Part shown: positions 52,920-62,297 of the stretch, piece after piece
Position numbering within the stretch: position 1 is the stretch's first letter
How the letters are laid out: every line of letters starts with the position of its first letter
Source of the DNA: Dysgonomonas sp. Marseille-P4677
GTDB lineage: Bacteria > Bacteroidota > Bacteroidia > Bacteroidales > Dysgonomonadaceae
Assembly: GCF_016652235.1 (NCBI RefSeq)
Contig: NZ_JAEPKU010000006.1
Coordinates: forward strand, 1 to 64,000
DNA: 64,000 nt
Direction: 5' to 3'
Position numbers and translations under genes: made by a program
Notes under the pieces: generated by a model
Database searches by the model: none
Seen by the model: only the letters and a program-made list of their open reading frames with translations
What the model was told of the DNA's origin: nothing

Positions 52920-53906
52920 ATGTTTGATATGAATTACTACATACAAATAGGCTCTTACAAGCTGGGCTTGCTCCAGTCGGTCGAGATTGAAAAGTCCGTC
53001 GACCTACTGACGCAAACGGCTGTTATTGTCTTGCCTGGTGTGGTATATAATCAATCGTTAGACCACGAAAAATATATTAAGGCGGGCGATAGCGTCCTGG
53101 TTAAACTCGGGTACGACGGCGAGCTGGTAACAGAGTTCGAGGGTTACGTCCAACGCATCGACACGGATGACGACAGCCTGACAATAAATTGCGAAGATAG
53201 CATGTATTTAACTCGCAAAGCGATAAGCCCGAAAGTGTTTACTAAATGCAAGGTTAAGGACGTCGCCTCTTATTGTGCCCAGGCGTTGAGCTTTGAGCTG
53301 GATTGTACGATAGACTCTGAAAAGCATTATTTCGATAAGTTCACCATAAGCCCGAATGATACAGTTTATAACGTTCTCAGTAAGCTAAAGGACGCAACAA
53401 AGGGACAAATCTATATAACCGATAACAAAAAGCTGAATATACACCCGCCATATACCCAAAAAGGGGGCGACGTGGTCTATGACTTTGCCGTAAATATTGA
53501 AGAATCAGACCTCAAATATAGGAACGAAAGCGACCGTTTGCTTATGGTCGTGGCTAACGGGGTCGGCATAGACGGCAAAAAGATAAAGGCAACGGCGGGC
53601 AAAGCTGGCGGCGATGTTGACACGATAGAGGTTAAGTTCCCAGTCTCAAAAGAGGCTTTGCAGAAAATGGCGGACAACCAGCTCAAATATAAATCATACA
53701 CGGGCTATGAGGGTAATATAAAAACTTGGCTTATTCCATTTGTCGAGCCGACCTGGAGCGCGAAGATTATCGACAAAGATTATGAGTATAAAGAGGGTAC
53801 ATATTACGTTACTGGTGTAAAAACGACTTTCGACGATTCGGGCGGCGTGCGTGCCGTCGATTTAGGCAAACGGCTTGTAATAAGCGATAAAACGGCAAAC
53901 GAATGA
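52920..53906 (+). CDS. Baseplate hub protein (gpD/gp27, VgrG-type)
   Basis: Central hub of the contractile baseplate. The 328 residues show the late-control-D pattern: an N-terminal barrel (YYIQIGSYKLGLLQSVEIEK, VLVKLGYDGELVTEFEGYVQ), a middle domain (NDTVYNVLSKLKDATKGQIY) and a C-terminal barrel (YEYKEGTYYVTGVKTTFDDS). The next gene, a gpV-like spike, overlaps by 4 bases. It belongs to a phage tail, not a type VI system, since capsid and terminase genes are present. Confidence 0.85.
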   Translation: MFDMNYYIQIGSYKLGLLQSVEIEKSVDLLTQTAVIVLPGVVYNQSLDHEKYIKAGDSVLVKLGYDGELVTEFEGYVQRIDTDDDSLTINCEDSMYLTRKAISPKVFTKCKVKDVASYCAQALSFELDCTIDSEKHYFDKFTISPNDTVYNVLSKLKDATKGQIYITDNKKLNIHPPYTQKGGDVVYDFAVNIEESDLKYRNESDRLLMVVANGVGIDGKKIKATAGKAGGDVDTIEVKFPVSKEALQKMADNQLKYKSYTGYEGNIKTWLIPFVEPTWSAKIIDKDYEYKEGTYYVTGVKTTFDDSGGVRAVDLGKRLVISDKTANE

Positions 53907-54463
53907 ACAAACGGGCACAAATAGCGCAATTACTGGGCGATATAGTCGGAAAAAATCGCGGCGGGCTGGTCTTTTTCTCGGCTCAGGTTGTAAGCGTACA
54001 GGGCGATACTTGCACGGTAAAAATTGACGAGCTGGACTTACCCGACGTAAGGCTCACCCCGACAACAACCGAACGCGACGAAACGCTTTTATTAACGCCA
54101 GCGATAGACAGCTTTGTACTGGTGGGCTCACTTTCGGGCGACCTCAATAATTTATGTGTGTTAGCTTCAGATACACTCGCCAGCGTAGAGCTCACAATCG
54201 GAGATATAAGCGTATTTATTGACAAAGAGGGCGTTGTCCTTAATGGCGGCGAACTGGGCGGGCTGGTAAAGCTGGACAACGTAACAAAAAAAATTAACGC
54301 CCTGGAAAATCAGTTAAACCAGCTCAAAAATATACTTAAAGCATGGACGCCCGCGCCTATGGACGGCGGGGCGGCTCTTAAGGGTTTGATAAGTACCTGG
54401 GCTGGGCAACCGATAGCAATAACGAAAAGTTCAGACCTGGAAAACAAAAAAGTAAAGCAATGA
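53903..54463 (+). CDS. Baseplate spike protein (gpV-like, OB fold)
   Basis: Membrane-piercing tail tip. The 186 residues have an OB-fold section at about 20-85 (SAQVVSVQGDTCTVKIDELD, LPDVRLTPT) and short repetitive beta segments (LTIGDISVFIDKEGVVLNGG). A helical end (KINALENQLNQLKNILKAW) and a proline/glycine-rich tail follow. It is translated from an ATGA overlap with the hub gene. Confidence 0.75.
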   Translation: MNKRAQIAQLLGDIVGKNRGGLVFFSAQVVSVQGDTCTVKIDELDLPDVRLTPTTTERDETLLLTPAIDSFVLVGSLSGDLNNLCVLASDTLASVELTIGDISVFIDKEGVVLNGGELGGLVKLDNVTKKINALENQLNQLKNILKAWTPAPMDGGAALKGLISTWAGQPIAITKSSDLENKKVKQ

Positions 54464-54795
54464 AACAAACAGGCATAACCATAAACGAAGAAACGGGCGA
54501 CCTTAACGTAAAGGTGAGCCGTGACAGCCTGGGGCTGATAACTGGCGGGCTGGTTGTCGGTGATGTGCAAAAGCAAAACCAGGCTATAATAGTTTATATG
54601 CAACCTGGCGAAATGAAAGAAGCCCCGCAAGTGGGCGTGGGTATTACCTCGATGCTTTTATCCAGTGATGCGCTACTTTATAAGCATAAGATACGCGAGC
54701 AACTGGAGGCGGACGGCTTTCGGGTTAATCACCTGGAAATAGCAAACGAGCAAGATAACAAATTAAATATACAACTCAATGCAGTCTATCAATAG
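54460..54795 (+). CDS. Putative baseplate wedge protein (gpW/gp25-like)
   Basis: A 111-residue protein between spike and gpX-like genes. The start ITINEETGDLNVKVSRDSLG and the section YKHKIREQLEADGFRVNHLE followed by a beta strand are compatible with gp25-type wedge proteins (the Mu gp46 position). Similarity is weak and the call depends on gene order. Confidence 0.5.
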   Translation: MKQTGITINEETGDLNVKVSRDSLGLITGGLVVGDVQKQNQAIIVYMQPGEMKEAPQVGVGITSMLLSSDALLYKHKIREQLEADGFRVNHLEIANEQDNKLNIQLNAVYQ

Positions 54796-55066
54796 CACAC
54801 AGGGGCAATGGCTGGGCGATGTGGCGATAAAGCACGCGGGCACGATTGAGGCGCTTTTCAGCCTTGCCGTACTAAATAACACCTCGCCGACTGAAAGCTT
54901 AAAGGCTGGCACTGAGCTAACCCCCTCAGAGATACAAAACAAGCGGGTTATAAATTATTATGAGCGCAACGGTATAAACCCCGCCAGCTCCGACGCTGGG
55001 TCGGCTCAGGTTGTCGGGCGTGGTATCGGTAACATGACGGTAAATATTGATTTTATAGTGTACTAA
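54779..55066 (+). CDS. Tail protein X-like (LysM-like) protein
   Basis: A 95-residue protein. Its pattern LGDVAIKHAGTIEALFSLAV, with NTSPTESLKAGTEL, resembles LysM/gpX domains that tie baseplate parts together. NPASSDAG and a closing beta strand follow. It overlaps the previous gene by 17 bases and the holin gene by 1. The role in tail assembly is inferred. Confidence 0.6.
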   Translation: MQSINSTQGQWLGDVAIKHAGTIEALFSLAVLNNTSPTESLKAGTELTPSEIQNKRVINYYERNGINPASSDAGSAQVVGRGIGNMTVNIDFIVY

Positions 55067-55599
55067 TGGAACGAATTAACAAAATAATTGAGTACGTGGG
55101 CTCTAAACTTTGCCAGTACATCACCAGTATAGCTGGAGGCTTGCTGGTCGCGTTTGAAACGTCAATACCTTTTTTTATTCCGTGTCTTATTGCGACCGTT
55201 ATCGACGTTTGGGCGGCTTATTGCCTGGCGCGTCGGGTACATATCAAACACCCCGACCGTGCCGACGGAAAATTTAAAAGCGAGTATAAGTACCGCGTCA
55301 TGTACACAATGATAATAGCCTTAACAGCTATAATACTGGCTAATCACGTCGATGTGCATGTACTCAAAGATACCGATATAGCCGTGCGCTCGGTTGTGGG
55401 TGCGTTCCTATTCTATCAAATTTGGTCTATCCTGGAAAACTGGAGCTCAGAGAATGACAACAAAATAGCCCGCGCCTTGCAACGTGTGATGGTGAACAAA
55501 GCCGAACGTCATTTAAACGTACCGTTAAGCGATATTTTATTAAACGAAAAACCAACTAATAACGAAGATAAGGAGGTCGATAATGAGAAAGATAAATAA
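55066..55599 (+). CDS. Phage holin (holin_4-like family)
   Basis: Predicted membrane pore protein for lysis. Three hydrophobic segments are visible at residues about 18-50 (IAGGLLVAFETSIPFFIPCL), 75-95 (VMYTMIIALTAIILANHVDV) and 100-120 (VVGAFLFYQIWSILENW). The ARRVHIKHPDRADGKFKSEY loop is typical of this holin family. The hydrophilic C-terminus overlaps the amidase gene by 17 bases, forming a lysis cassette. Confidence 0.82.
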   Translation: MERINKIIEYVGSKLCQYITSIAGGLLVAFETSIPFFIPCLIATVIDVWAAYCLARRVHIKHPDRADGKFKSEYKYRVMYTMIIALTAIILANHVDVHVLKDTDIAVRSVVGAFLFYQIWSILENWSSENDNKIARALQRVMVNKAERHLNVPLSDILLNEKPTNNEDKEVDNEKDK

Positions 55600-55993
55600 A
55601 ATTATACTCCATTGCTCAGCTACAAAAGAGGGGCAAAAGTTCACGGTTAAAGATATTGACGCCTGGCACAAACAAAGAGGCTTTAAAGGCGTAGGTTATC
55701 ACTATGTAATATTATTGGATGGAACGGTCGAGCCTGGTCGCCCTGAGTCGGAAATCGGAGCTCACACGCTCGGGCAAAATGCAAACTCTATCGGTAATTG
55801 CTATATCGGTGGGCTGGACGCGAACGCAAAGCCTAAAGATACCCGCACCGATGCACAAAGAGAGGCGCTTATCAAACTGGTTAAGGAACTCAAAGTTAAA
55901 TATCCAGGGGCGACCGTTCACGGGCATAATGAGTTTGCAAATAAAGCGTGCCCGTCATTCAATGTAAAAGACGAACTAAAAACATTTGACTAA
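55583..55993 (+). CDS. N-acetylmuramoyl-L-alanine amidase (endolysin)
   Basis: Zinc amidase that cuts the peptide from muramic acid at lysis. The 136 residues are an amidase_2/T7-lysozyme fold. Probable zinc ligands are His10 (ILHCSAT), His115 (VHGHNEF) and Cys123 (KACPSF), with Lys121 nearby. GYHYVILLDGTVEPGRPESE and GAHTLGQNANS are family motifs. There is no signal peptide, so export relies on the holin. Confidence 0.93.
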   Translation: MRKINKIILHCSATKEGQKFTVKDIDAWHKQRGFKGVGYHYVILLDGTVEPGRPESEIGAHTLGQNANSIGNCYIGGLDANAKPKDTRTDAQREALIKLVKELKVKYPGATVHGHNEFANKACPSFNVKDELKTFD

Positions 55994-56502
55994 TGAAAAG
56001 AGCTATTTATATACTGGTCTTGTTTTCCGTTATCCTGGTGGGTTGCCGAGCTCCGAAAGAACTAACGACCGACACAAAGCAAAAGGAGCAAAAAAATATA
56101 GAGAATAATATCTCTTTGGTCGATACCTCGACACTCGACGAAGTTGTCAGCCAGGCAATGCAAAAGTATTTCAATGAAAAGCTAAATATCAACATCAATA
56201 ACAAAGTGTACGACACTGAAAAGCCCGCCGACCCTGAGACGGGCAAGCCTCCGTTAAAGGAAGAAACTAACATAAGCCTGAGCAAAGAAACTAACGAGCT
56301 GGAGACAGACTCGACGACAATAAAAACGAATGAGTCCACGCGATCTGAACTGGTCGATAAAAGCAAAGATAAATCGAAGTTCGAGGGCTCAGAGAAAACA
56401 ACAGAGAAAAAGGGCTTTACTTTTTGGGAGGCTTTGGGGCTTAGTGTCGCCGCTTCTTTATTCATAGGTTTTGTAATATTCTTAATAGGTAAATTCAAAT
56501 GA
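55993..56502 (+). CDS. Spanin-like lipoprotein with C-terminal membrane helix
   Basis: A 169-residue protein with a lipoprotein signal (YILVLFSVILVGC, lipobox Cys18), a charged middle part, and a C-terminal membrane helix (LGLSVAASLFIGFVIFLIG). Being anchored at both ends, it could bridge the two membranes as a one-gene spanin. The position after holin and amidase supports this. It starts directly at the stop of the amidase gene. Confidence 0.65.
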   Translation: MKRAIYILVLFSVILVGCRAPKELTTDTKQKEQKNIENNISLVDTSTLDEVVSQAMQKYFNEKLNININNKVYDTEKPADPETGKPPLKEETNISLSKETNELETDSTTIKTNESTRSELVDKSKDKSKFEGSEKTTEKKGFTFWEALGLSVAASLFIGFVIFLIGKFK

Positions 56503-57359
56503 CTATCGCCGAAATAAAAGCACAAATGACGGACGCCTTTATCGCAAACGAAACGGTTAAAAAGGCTTACAACCTCCAGGCGGGCAAAAGCTTTGAGGAG
56601 CAATTCTCGACCGTGTCACTCGAAAATATATTGTTTTTCATCGTGGCGACGGCTATGTGGCTAAATGCCCAGCTTTTCGACCAGCACAAAACCGATGTTC
56701 TCAACATATTGCGAGAAAATAAAGCGCATACGCCGAACTGGTACGCGACCCGTGCAAAAGAGTTTCAATTTGGGCACGAACTGGTAGCGGGCACAGACCA
56801 GTACGATAACTCAAAACTGACAGCCGAGCAAATACAAGCCGCTCAGGTTGTAAAGTTTGCGGCGTCGGTCGAAGCTGACGACCAGAGCGTCTTATTTGTG
56901 AAAGTGGCGACCTATAACAATAACGTTAAGCAACCTTTAAACAGTGCCCAGCTCGTCGCTTTTACGGCATACCTGGGACGGATAAAAGACGCGGGGGTAC
57001 GAATAACAGTTGTAAACTCACCAGCCGACGACTTGCGCCTGGAAATGGATATTTACTATAACCCGCTTATCCTGGATAATGAGGGGCGACGCCTCGACGG
57101 CTCAGACGACATGCCAGTACAAAAAGCGATACGCGACTATATCAGTAACTTATCGTTTGACGGGCTATATATAAACCAGTCGCTCGTCGATAAGTGCCAG
57201 GTAGTCGACGGCGTAGAAATTGCCGAGCTTCAGCAAGCCTCGTCGCGTTATGGCGTTCAGGTTAATTACAGACCGATAAACGCACGAAGCCGCCCTTATG
57301 CTGGTTATTACCAGGTAACAGACCAAAACCTTATTTTAAACTTTATAGCAAATGAATAA
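56499..57359 (+). CDS. Baseplate protein gpJ-like (Mu gp47-like)
   Basis: Wedge protein of the baseplate. The 286 residues have the order seen in gpJ proteins: helical N-terminus (SLENILFFIVATAMWLNAQL), FVKVATYNNNVKQPLNSAQL middle, and a C-terminal part with PVQKAIRDYISNLSFDGLYI and VQVNYRPINARS. The separation from the hub by the lysis genes is unusual. The start overlaps the spanin-like gene by 4 bases. Confidence 0.72.
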   Translation: MTIAEIKAQMTDAFIANETVKKAYNLQAGKSFEEQFSTVSLENILFFIVATAMWLNAQLFDQHKTDVLNILRENKAHTPNWYATRAKEFQFGHELVAGTDQYDNSKLTAEQIQAAQVVKFAASVEADDQSVLFVKVATYNNNVKQPLNSAQLVAFTAYLGRIKDAGVRITVVNSPADDLRLEMDIYYNPLILDNEGRRLDGSDDMPVQKAIRDYISNLSFDGLYINQSLVDKCQVVDGVEIAELQQASSRYGVQVNYRPINARSRPYAGYYQVTDQNLILNFIANE

Positions 57360-57840
57360 AAACTATTATAACATAGGTTATTCGCGCCTGGCGTTGCTTC
57401 TTTTGCCTACGATGTTACGACAAAATTTGATAGTTGCCCTTATTACGGCACTGGTGCGACCGCTTACGGTTATACATAGCAATTTCGATACTTACCGTAA
57501 CCAGGTTGACACGTCGGTAAATTCTCAGGTCTGTTATTTAGAATACTTGCTTAATGACGCTTACGACTATTACGACCGCCGTATCATTATAAGGGACGCG
57601 CCTATCAATTACGATGACTTTTTCCTTTTCGACGAACCGAGCGGCAAAGCGGTTATGGTATCGGATAATGAAGACCCCGCCTGGTGGGTCGACGACGGAA
57701 AACTGGGAGCAACAAACGGCGATTTTGAGGTCGTATTCCCGAAAGGCTATGTATTTACCCAAAGCGAAGAAAAAGCACTCAGACAGCTAATAAATAATAA
57801 TAAACTGGCATCTAAAAAATATAATATAGTGTATGAATAG
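57352..57840 (+). CDS. Putative baseplate/tail protein gpI-like
   Basis: A 162-residue protein between gpJ-like and collar genes, the Mu gp48/P2 gpI position. It has a helical N-terminus (RLALLLLPTMLRQNLIVALI), a central part rich in Tyr and Asp, and an end with helix VFTQSEEKALRQLINNNKLA. No firm family match is seen. It overlaps both neighbours by 8 bases. Confidence 0.55.
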   Translation: MNKNYYNIGYSRLALLLLPTMLRQNLIVALITALVRPLTVIHSNFDTYRNQVDTSVNSQVCYLEYLLNDAYDYYDRRIIIRDAPINYDDFFLFDEPSGKAVMVSDNEDPAWWVDDGKLGATNGDFEVVFPKGYVFTQSEEKALRQLINNNKLASKKYNIVYE

Positions 57841-58747
57841 TATAAATTTTTTCAGTGGCGATAAGTTCCCGCAATACAGGCAAGCGCTGGCAAAAATGCA
57901 AGATATGATTAACCTTGTTGCCGGGCTGGCGGGTATGGGAGGTAAAAACTTTATTCTCTCAGGTTGCGAGGTCGATAATGACGGCAATGTAAGCGACGGC
58001 GTTATCGTTCTCAATGGTGAGGTTATACCCTTAAAAGGGGCAAATGTTAACATCGCGACCGCAAAAATAACAATCAAAGAGACACGCCAGGACGTAAACG
58101 CTTTTAATGTGGTTTACCCCGAGACCTACATAAACCGCGAGGCTCAGTTCGCAAGCAATGGCGAGTATAGCTGGAGCGAATTAGAGCAAGTAAAAACAAA
58201 TGTAGAGCTCTATAAACTTATTAAGGATATTGCGGGCGATGCTCCAGGAACGATAAAAGAGTGGGCGGGTGCGCCTGGTAAAGTTCCGACGGATTACTTA
58301 TTGTGTGATGGGCGCGACCTCTCAATTTCTGATTATCCGAGTTTATATGAAGCTATCGGTGTTACATTCGGAGGCGATGGGCTCACAACTTTTAAGCTAC
58401 CAAATGCGGGCGGTCTATTTTCGGTTGGTTACAGTGGGGCTGGTGATTATGCGAGAATCGGACAAACTGGAGGTGAAGAAAAGCATAAATTAACTATTAG
58501 TGAAATGCCCCGCCATAATCCAGCTAATAACAACATTTTTAATAAACTATCGGCTCGGGCGGCTGACGTTAGCGACCTGGGTACACCTGGAAGCGTCGAC
58601 CAGGACGCCGCCGACAAAGAATATAACGTCGGTAATATGACAAACCAGCGCTGGGATGATGCTACAATAAAAGATATAGGTAATGACGAGCCCCACGAAA
58701 ACCGCCCGCCGTATATCGTATTTGCCAAAATTATAAAAGTGCGCTAA
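57833..58747 (+). CDS. Tail-collar-domain fibre protein
   Basis: A 304-residue structural fibre. The collar domain is at residues about 145-205 (WAGAPGKVPTDYLLCDGRDL, YPSLYEAIGVTFGGDG, FKLPNAGGLFSVGY), and NRPPYIVFAKIIKVR closes the protein, both typical of phage tail_collar proteins. The first 140 residues look like a shaft or attachment domain. It is followed by the larger fibre gene. Confidence 0.8.
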   Translation: MNSINFFSGDKFPQYRQALAKMQDMINLVAGLAGMGGKNFILSGCEVDNDGNVSDGVIVLNGEVIPLKGANVNIATAKITIKETRQDVNAFNVVYPETYINREAQFASNGEYSWSELEQVKTNVELYKLIKDIAGDAPGTIKEWAGAPGKVPTDYLLCDGRDLSISDYPSLYEAIGVTFGGDGLTTFKLPNAGGLFSVGYSGAGDYARIGQTGGEEKHKLTISEMPRHNPANNNIFNKLSARAADVSDLGTPGSVDQDAADKEYNVGNMTNQRWDDATIKDIGNDEPHENRPPYIVFAKIIKVR

Positions 58748-58781
58748 AACACTATTTAATCACTGATTAAAAGCTATTAAA

Positions 58782-61400
58782 ATGGGACAACAAACAATAC
58801 CAGTATTAAAAGAAAAGTTTGCAGACGGTAAAACCCCGCCAGGCTCGGACTTTGCCGACCTTATAGACTCATATATACATAAAAGTACAAAAATAAACCA
58901 GGCGCAAGTTTTGGGGCTTAACGAGTCGCTCAATGATAAAGCAACAAAAGAAGATTTAAAAAACGCAACGACTAATTTTAAAGGTTATCATACAGATTTA
59001 GCCGCGTTGTTATTAGCATATCCACAAGCTCAAAACAAAAAAGATTTTTTTGCGTGGGTGGGCTCGCCTTATCCTGGTACTGTTTACAAAGTATTTGCCG
59101 ATGGCGGGGCGTGGACTGATACGGGCGAAGTGCCGACACAAGAAGAAATAGACCTTGCCGAATATGCAAAAAAAGAGGAGGTCGATATAAAATTTAACGC
59201 AATAACAACGGGGGCAACTCAAAATATACATATTCCATCAACCGATACGAAAGGATATTATTTAGAGTTGTCGGGTACAACTGTTACCCTCAGACCAGTT
59301 GCAGTGGGATATTACTATACAACAACCGATTATATAGAGGTAAACGAGGGCGATGTTATAGACTTGGTTAACGACTTAGATTCTGAAATTGTAGCACGTA
59401 GTGTTGTATTTTATGCACAAAAGGGCAATGTCTGTTTACCAACCTCTAAAGGCGTGGGCGTAATAGGTAATTATCGTTTTTCCGTTCCGTCAGGTGCAAA
59501 ATATTTTCGTTGCGATTACTCGCTGAATTGTATTAATTTCCGTGTGTTGTTTGGTGGGCTTGTTATCAGACAATCGGCATTACCTGACGATGTAAATAAC
59601 TCGGTTATCACTGTAAAAACCATAACACAAGAAATTAACAACTTATTCGATAAAAACGCCCCCGATGTTATGGCGGGTAAATATCTGAATCTTGAAAATG
59701 GGTTACCCTCAGGGAGTAACCCCGATTATTATACTACTGGCTTTATTGACGTGTCCGAGCTAATCGGCGAGCCTTTGGTCTCAAACTGTTTTACAGATAT
59801 TTACCCCGACGGTTATTTTCGTTTTGCTTGTTTTTATGATGCTGACAAAAACTTTATTGCGGGGCAAGGGTATGAAAACAGACAATTTTTATATGTACCT
59901 CAAAATGCGGTTTATTTTAGGTCTTGTTTCAATAAAATACAAGTATCATTAGATAACTATGCGGTAGTTAGCGGTAATACACGGTGGGGCATAACAGTTA
60001 AAGAAACGGCTTTGCCTAAAGATGTAAATGATGCGGTAAGCACGGTTAAGGCACTGACACAAGAGCAACCTAATTTATTCGACAAAAACGATGCCGATAT
60101 AGTGTACGGTAAATATCTGAACACTCAAACGGGTTTAGCTACTGGCGTTAATGAGGTTTATTGTACTACTGGTTTTATTGATATATCGAAGTTGATAGGA
60201 AAAACATTAACATCTAATATTGATGTTTTCCGTTTTGCTTGTTTCTATGATGCTGGCAAAAACTTTATTGCGGGGCAAGGGTATGAAAACCAACCCTCTA
60301 TATTAGTACCTCAAAATGCGGCTTATTTTAGAACTTGTTTTAACTATGTAAATACCCCGTTGGATATTTATTTTATCGGTGCGGATTCGGCAAGCGTGAA
60401 AATTCAATTATCAGCGATGCCAAATGAAGTATTATCATTGATAGATGCGGGTAATTTGATGCCGATAATAAGAAAAGACGTGTCGCTGGCGGCGGGGCAA
60501 TATGTTGAAATACCTTTAAAAATGGGTAATCACCTGTGGACTATGTCTTGCTTATTGTCTTTCAATGCTTTTAGCGCGGTGAGAATAGGCAAAGGGCGCA
60601 CGACTTATCAAGGTGCATATTTCAGAATAGACGCAACAAAGCTATATGTATATAGCACAGGACAGCTTATAGACACGGTTAATCACGGGCTTACGATTAA
60701 TAAAAGCCTTATGATATATATAGAGCAAGTGTACGATAAAACGCACATATATTTAGCCTCTCAGACTGGTAACTTTAGTTATACGTCAAGCTCTATGGCT
60801 GGTAATTATAGCCCTTTTGTGGAAGCCGACGGCGGGGCGGTAACGGTTGATGCGTTTAATTTTGATACAACCCCCGACTTATCTAAGAAAATATTATTTA
60901 TAGCTGATAGTTACGGCGGCGGGCAAAGCATCGCGAGGACTCCAGGCTGTTTATATCTTGTCTTAAATATTCAAAGTTTTATGACGAGTAACATGTCGGG
61001 CGGCAATGCCTCAGAGTTGTACTCATTATTGCAAACGGCATTAAGTTACTCAAAGCCTAAATTTGTTATTTGGGGGTCAGGTATGAATGACAACTCGTTT
61101 GCTACATGGAAGTCAATAACAGAGCAAGCGATTACACTAATAGAAAAGAGCGGCGCTGAGCCTATACTTATAACGATACCCTCAGTACCAACACGGGATA
61201 AAACAGAGATAAACACGTATGTACGTGCGAGCGGTTACAGATATATAGATTTTTCTTTGGCTGTATCGGACGATGCGGGCAACTGGTTTGCGGGCTTGCT
61301 ACATTCCGACGGCGTTCACCCGACAGAGTTAGGGGCTTATGCTTTAGCGATGCGCGCCCTTACTGATTTACCCGAACTTATTAAATATAATAACAATTAA
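58782..61400 (+). CDS. Tail fibre with SGNH-hydrolase tip
   Basis: An 872-residue receptor-contact fibre. Residues about 1-130 form the attachment part (FADLIDSYIHKSTKINQAQV, YPGTVYKVFADGGAW). Three related beta modules follow (about 155-285, 286-425, 426-550), the last two very alike (ACFYDA, FIAGQGYEN). The C-terminal part (about 560-872) has a beta domain (GNHLWTMSC, RIGKGRTTYQGAY) and an SGNH hydrolase: Ser in FIADSYGGGQ, Asn in GSGMNDN, Asp-His in SDGVHPTELG. It may de-esterify the surface receptor. The tip matches the lipoprotein at 37935. Confidence 0.85.
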   Translation: MGQQTIPVLKEKFADGKTPPGSDFADLIDSYIHKSTKINQAQVLGLNESLNDKATKEDLKNATTNFKGYHTDLAALLLAYPQAQNKKDFFAWVGSPYPGTVYKVFADGGAWTDTGEVPTQEEIDLAEYAKKEEVDIKFNAITTGATQNIHIPSTDTKGYYLELSGTTVTLRPVAVGYYYTTTDYIEVNEGDVIDLVNDLDSEIVARSVVFYAQKGNVCLPTSKGVGVIGNYRFSVPSGAKYFRCDYSLNCINFRVLFGGLVIRQSALPDDVNNSVITVKTITQEINNLFDKNAPDVMAGKYLNLENGLPSGSNPDYYTTGFIDVSELIGEPLVSNCFTDIYPDGYFRFACFYDADKNFIAGQGYENRQFLYVPQNAVYFRSCFNKIQVSLDNYAVVSGNTRWGITVKETALPKDVNDAVSTVKALTQEQPNLFDKNDADIVYGKYLNTQTGLATGVNEVYCTTGFIDISKLIGKTLTSNIDVFRFACFYDAGKNFIAGQGYENQPSILVPQNAAYFRTCFNYVNTPLDIYFIGADSASVKIQLSAMPNEVLSLIDAGNLMPIIRKDVSLAAGQYVEIPLKMGNHLWTMSCLLSFNAFSAVRIGKGRTTYQGAYFRIDATKLYVYSTGQLIDTVNHGLTINKSLMIYIEQVYDKTHIYLASQTGNFSYTSSSMAGNYSPFVEADGGAVTVDAFNFDTTPDLSKKILFIADSYGGGQSIARTPGCLYLVLNIQSFMTSNMSGGNASELYSLLQTALSYSKPKFVIWGSGMNDNSFATWKSITEQAITLIEKSGAEPILITIPSVPTRDKTEINTYVRASGYRYIDFSLAVSDDAGNWFAGLLHSDGVHPTELGAYALAMRALTDLPELIKYNNN
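59638..60390 (+). repeat. Duplicated fibre module
   Basis: Two copies (about 59638-59990 and 60070-60390) encode LFDKN, GKYLN, TTGFID, RFACFYDA, KNFIAGQGYEN, VPQNA in the same order. They are identical over AAAAACTTTATTGCGGGGC and the bases that follow. Confidence 0.85.
61064..61290 (+). repeat. Near-identical DNA block shared with the SGNH lipoprotein gene (copy 2)
   Basis: It matches 38663-38889 with a single silent difference. It covers the central SGNH segment from the GSGMNDN region to NWF. Confidence 0.95.
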
Positions 61401-61404
61401 AGTA

Positions 61405-62271
61405 ATGAATTTAAAACGATATAAAGTTGCTCCCTTACCATTCCAGGGACAAAAGCGTAATTTCGTCGAGCCGTTTGTCGGCACATTAAAGGAGCTGAGC
61501 CAAAGCCAGGAAATAAAGGTCGTTGTCGACCTATTCGGCGGCTCAGGCTTGCTTTCTCACACGGCAAAACGAGTTTTACCAGGTTGCAAAGTTATCTATA
61601 ATGATTACGACGGCTTTTCGGCTCGTTTGCGAAGCGTTGAGCGCACGAATGAGCTGTTAACTGATATAAGAGTCCTTTTGTGTGATTATCCACGCGAAAA
61701 GCGCATAAGTGAGGCGTATAAAACTGTTATACTTACGCGGATTGAGAAAGAAGAAAAGAGCGGCTTTGTCGATTACATTACTTTGTCGTCGTCGTTGCTG
61801 TTTTCGGCTAACTATGTAACCAATTTCGACCAGCTTAAAGCCTCAACGCTTTACAACAACGTAAAACAAAACAATTACGATGTTAACGCGGCTGAATATT
61901 TACACGGTTTAGAGATTGTATAGTGTGATTATTTAGAGCTGTTTAATCAATATAAAGATGTTCCAGGCGTTTTATTTGTTGTTGACCCGCCATATTTAAC
62001 TACTGATACAAAAACGTATCTTTCCGACCAATATTGGAAGATTTCGGACTTTTTAAATGTTATAAATGTGCTTAATCAAAGTAATTTCGTTTTCTTTACA
62101 TCGAATAAGAGTTCTTTAATTGAGCTTTGCGAATGGTTAAATATCAATCACAACATTAATAACCCTTTTGAAAATGCCGATTTAAAAACGCACGAAACGC
62201 GATTAAATCCAACCTCAAAATATATTGATATGATGTTTACAAGAATTATAGAAATGCAAAAAGCATCTTAA
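61405..62271 (+). pseudogene. Dam-type DNA adenine methyltransferase interrupted by an amber codon
   Basis: The frame runs 172 codons (PFQGQKRNFVEPFVG, VVDLFGGSGLLS SAM-binding motif), meets TAG at 61921-61923, and continues in the same frame for 115 more codons. The continuation holds the catalytic motif DPPY (VLFVVDPPYLTTDTKTY) and NFVFFTSN. The joined 288 codons match the size of a D12-class adenine methyltransferase. Without readthrough the product lacks its catalytic site. Mu has its anti-restriction mom gene at the same right-end place. Confidence 0.85.
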
Positions 62272-62297
62272 TTTCATACCATTTTAATACTATAAAG

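Noticed and set aside
52409-54463. Type VI secretion system (sheath, VgrG-like hub and spike)
   Set aside because: Terminase, portal, capsid, tape measure, holin and endolysin genes in the same unit show this is a phage tail.
37935-61400. Diversity-generating retroelement for the fibre, suggested by the repeated SGNH block
   Set aside because: No reverse transcriptase gene is present, and the two copies differ at only one silent base rather than at adenines. Gene conversion fits better.
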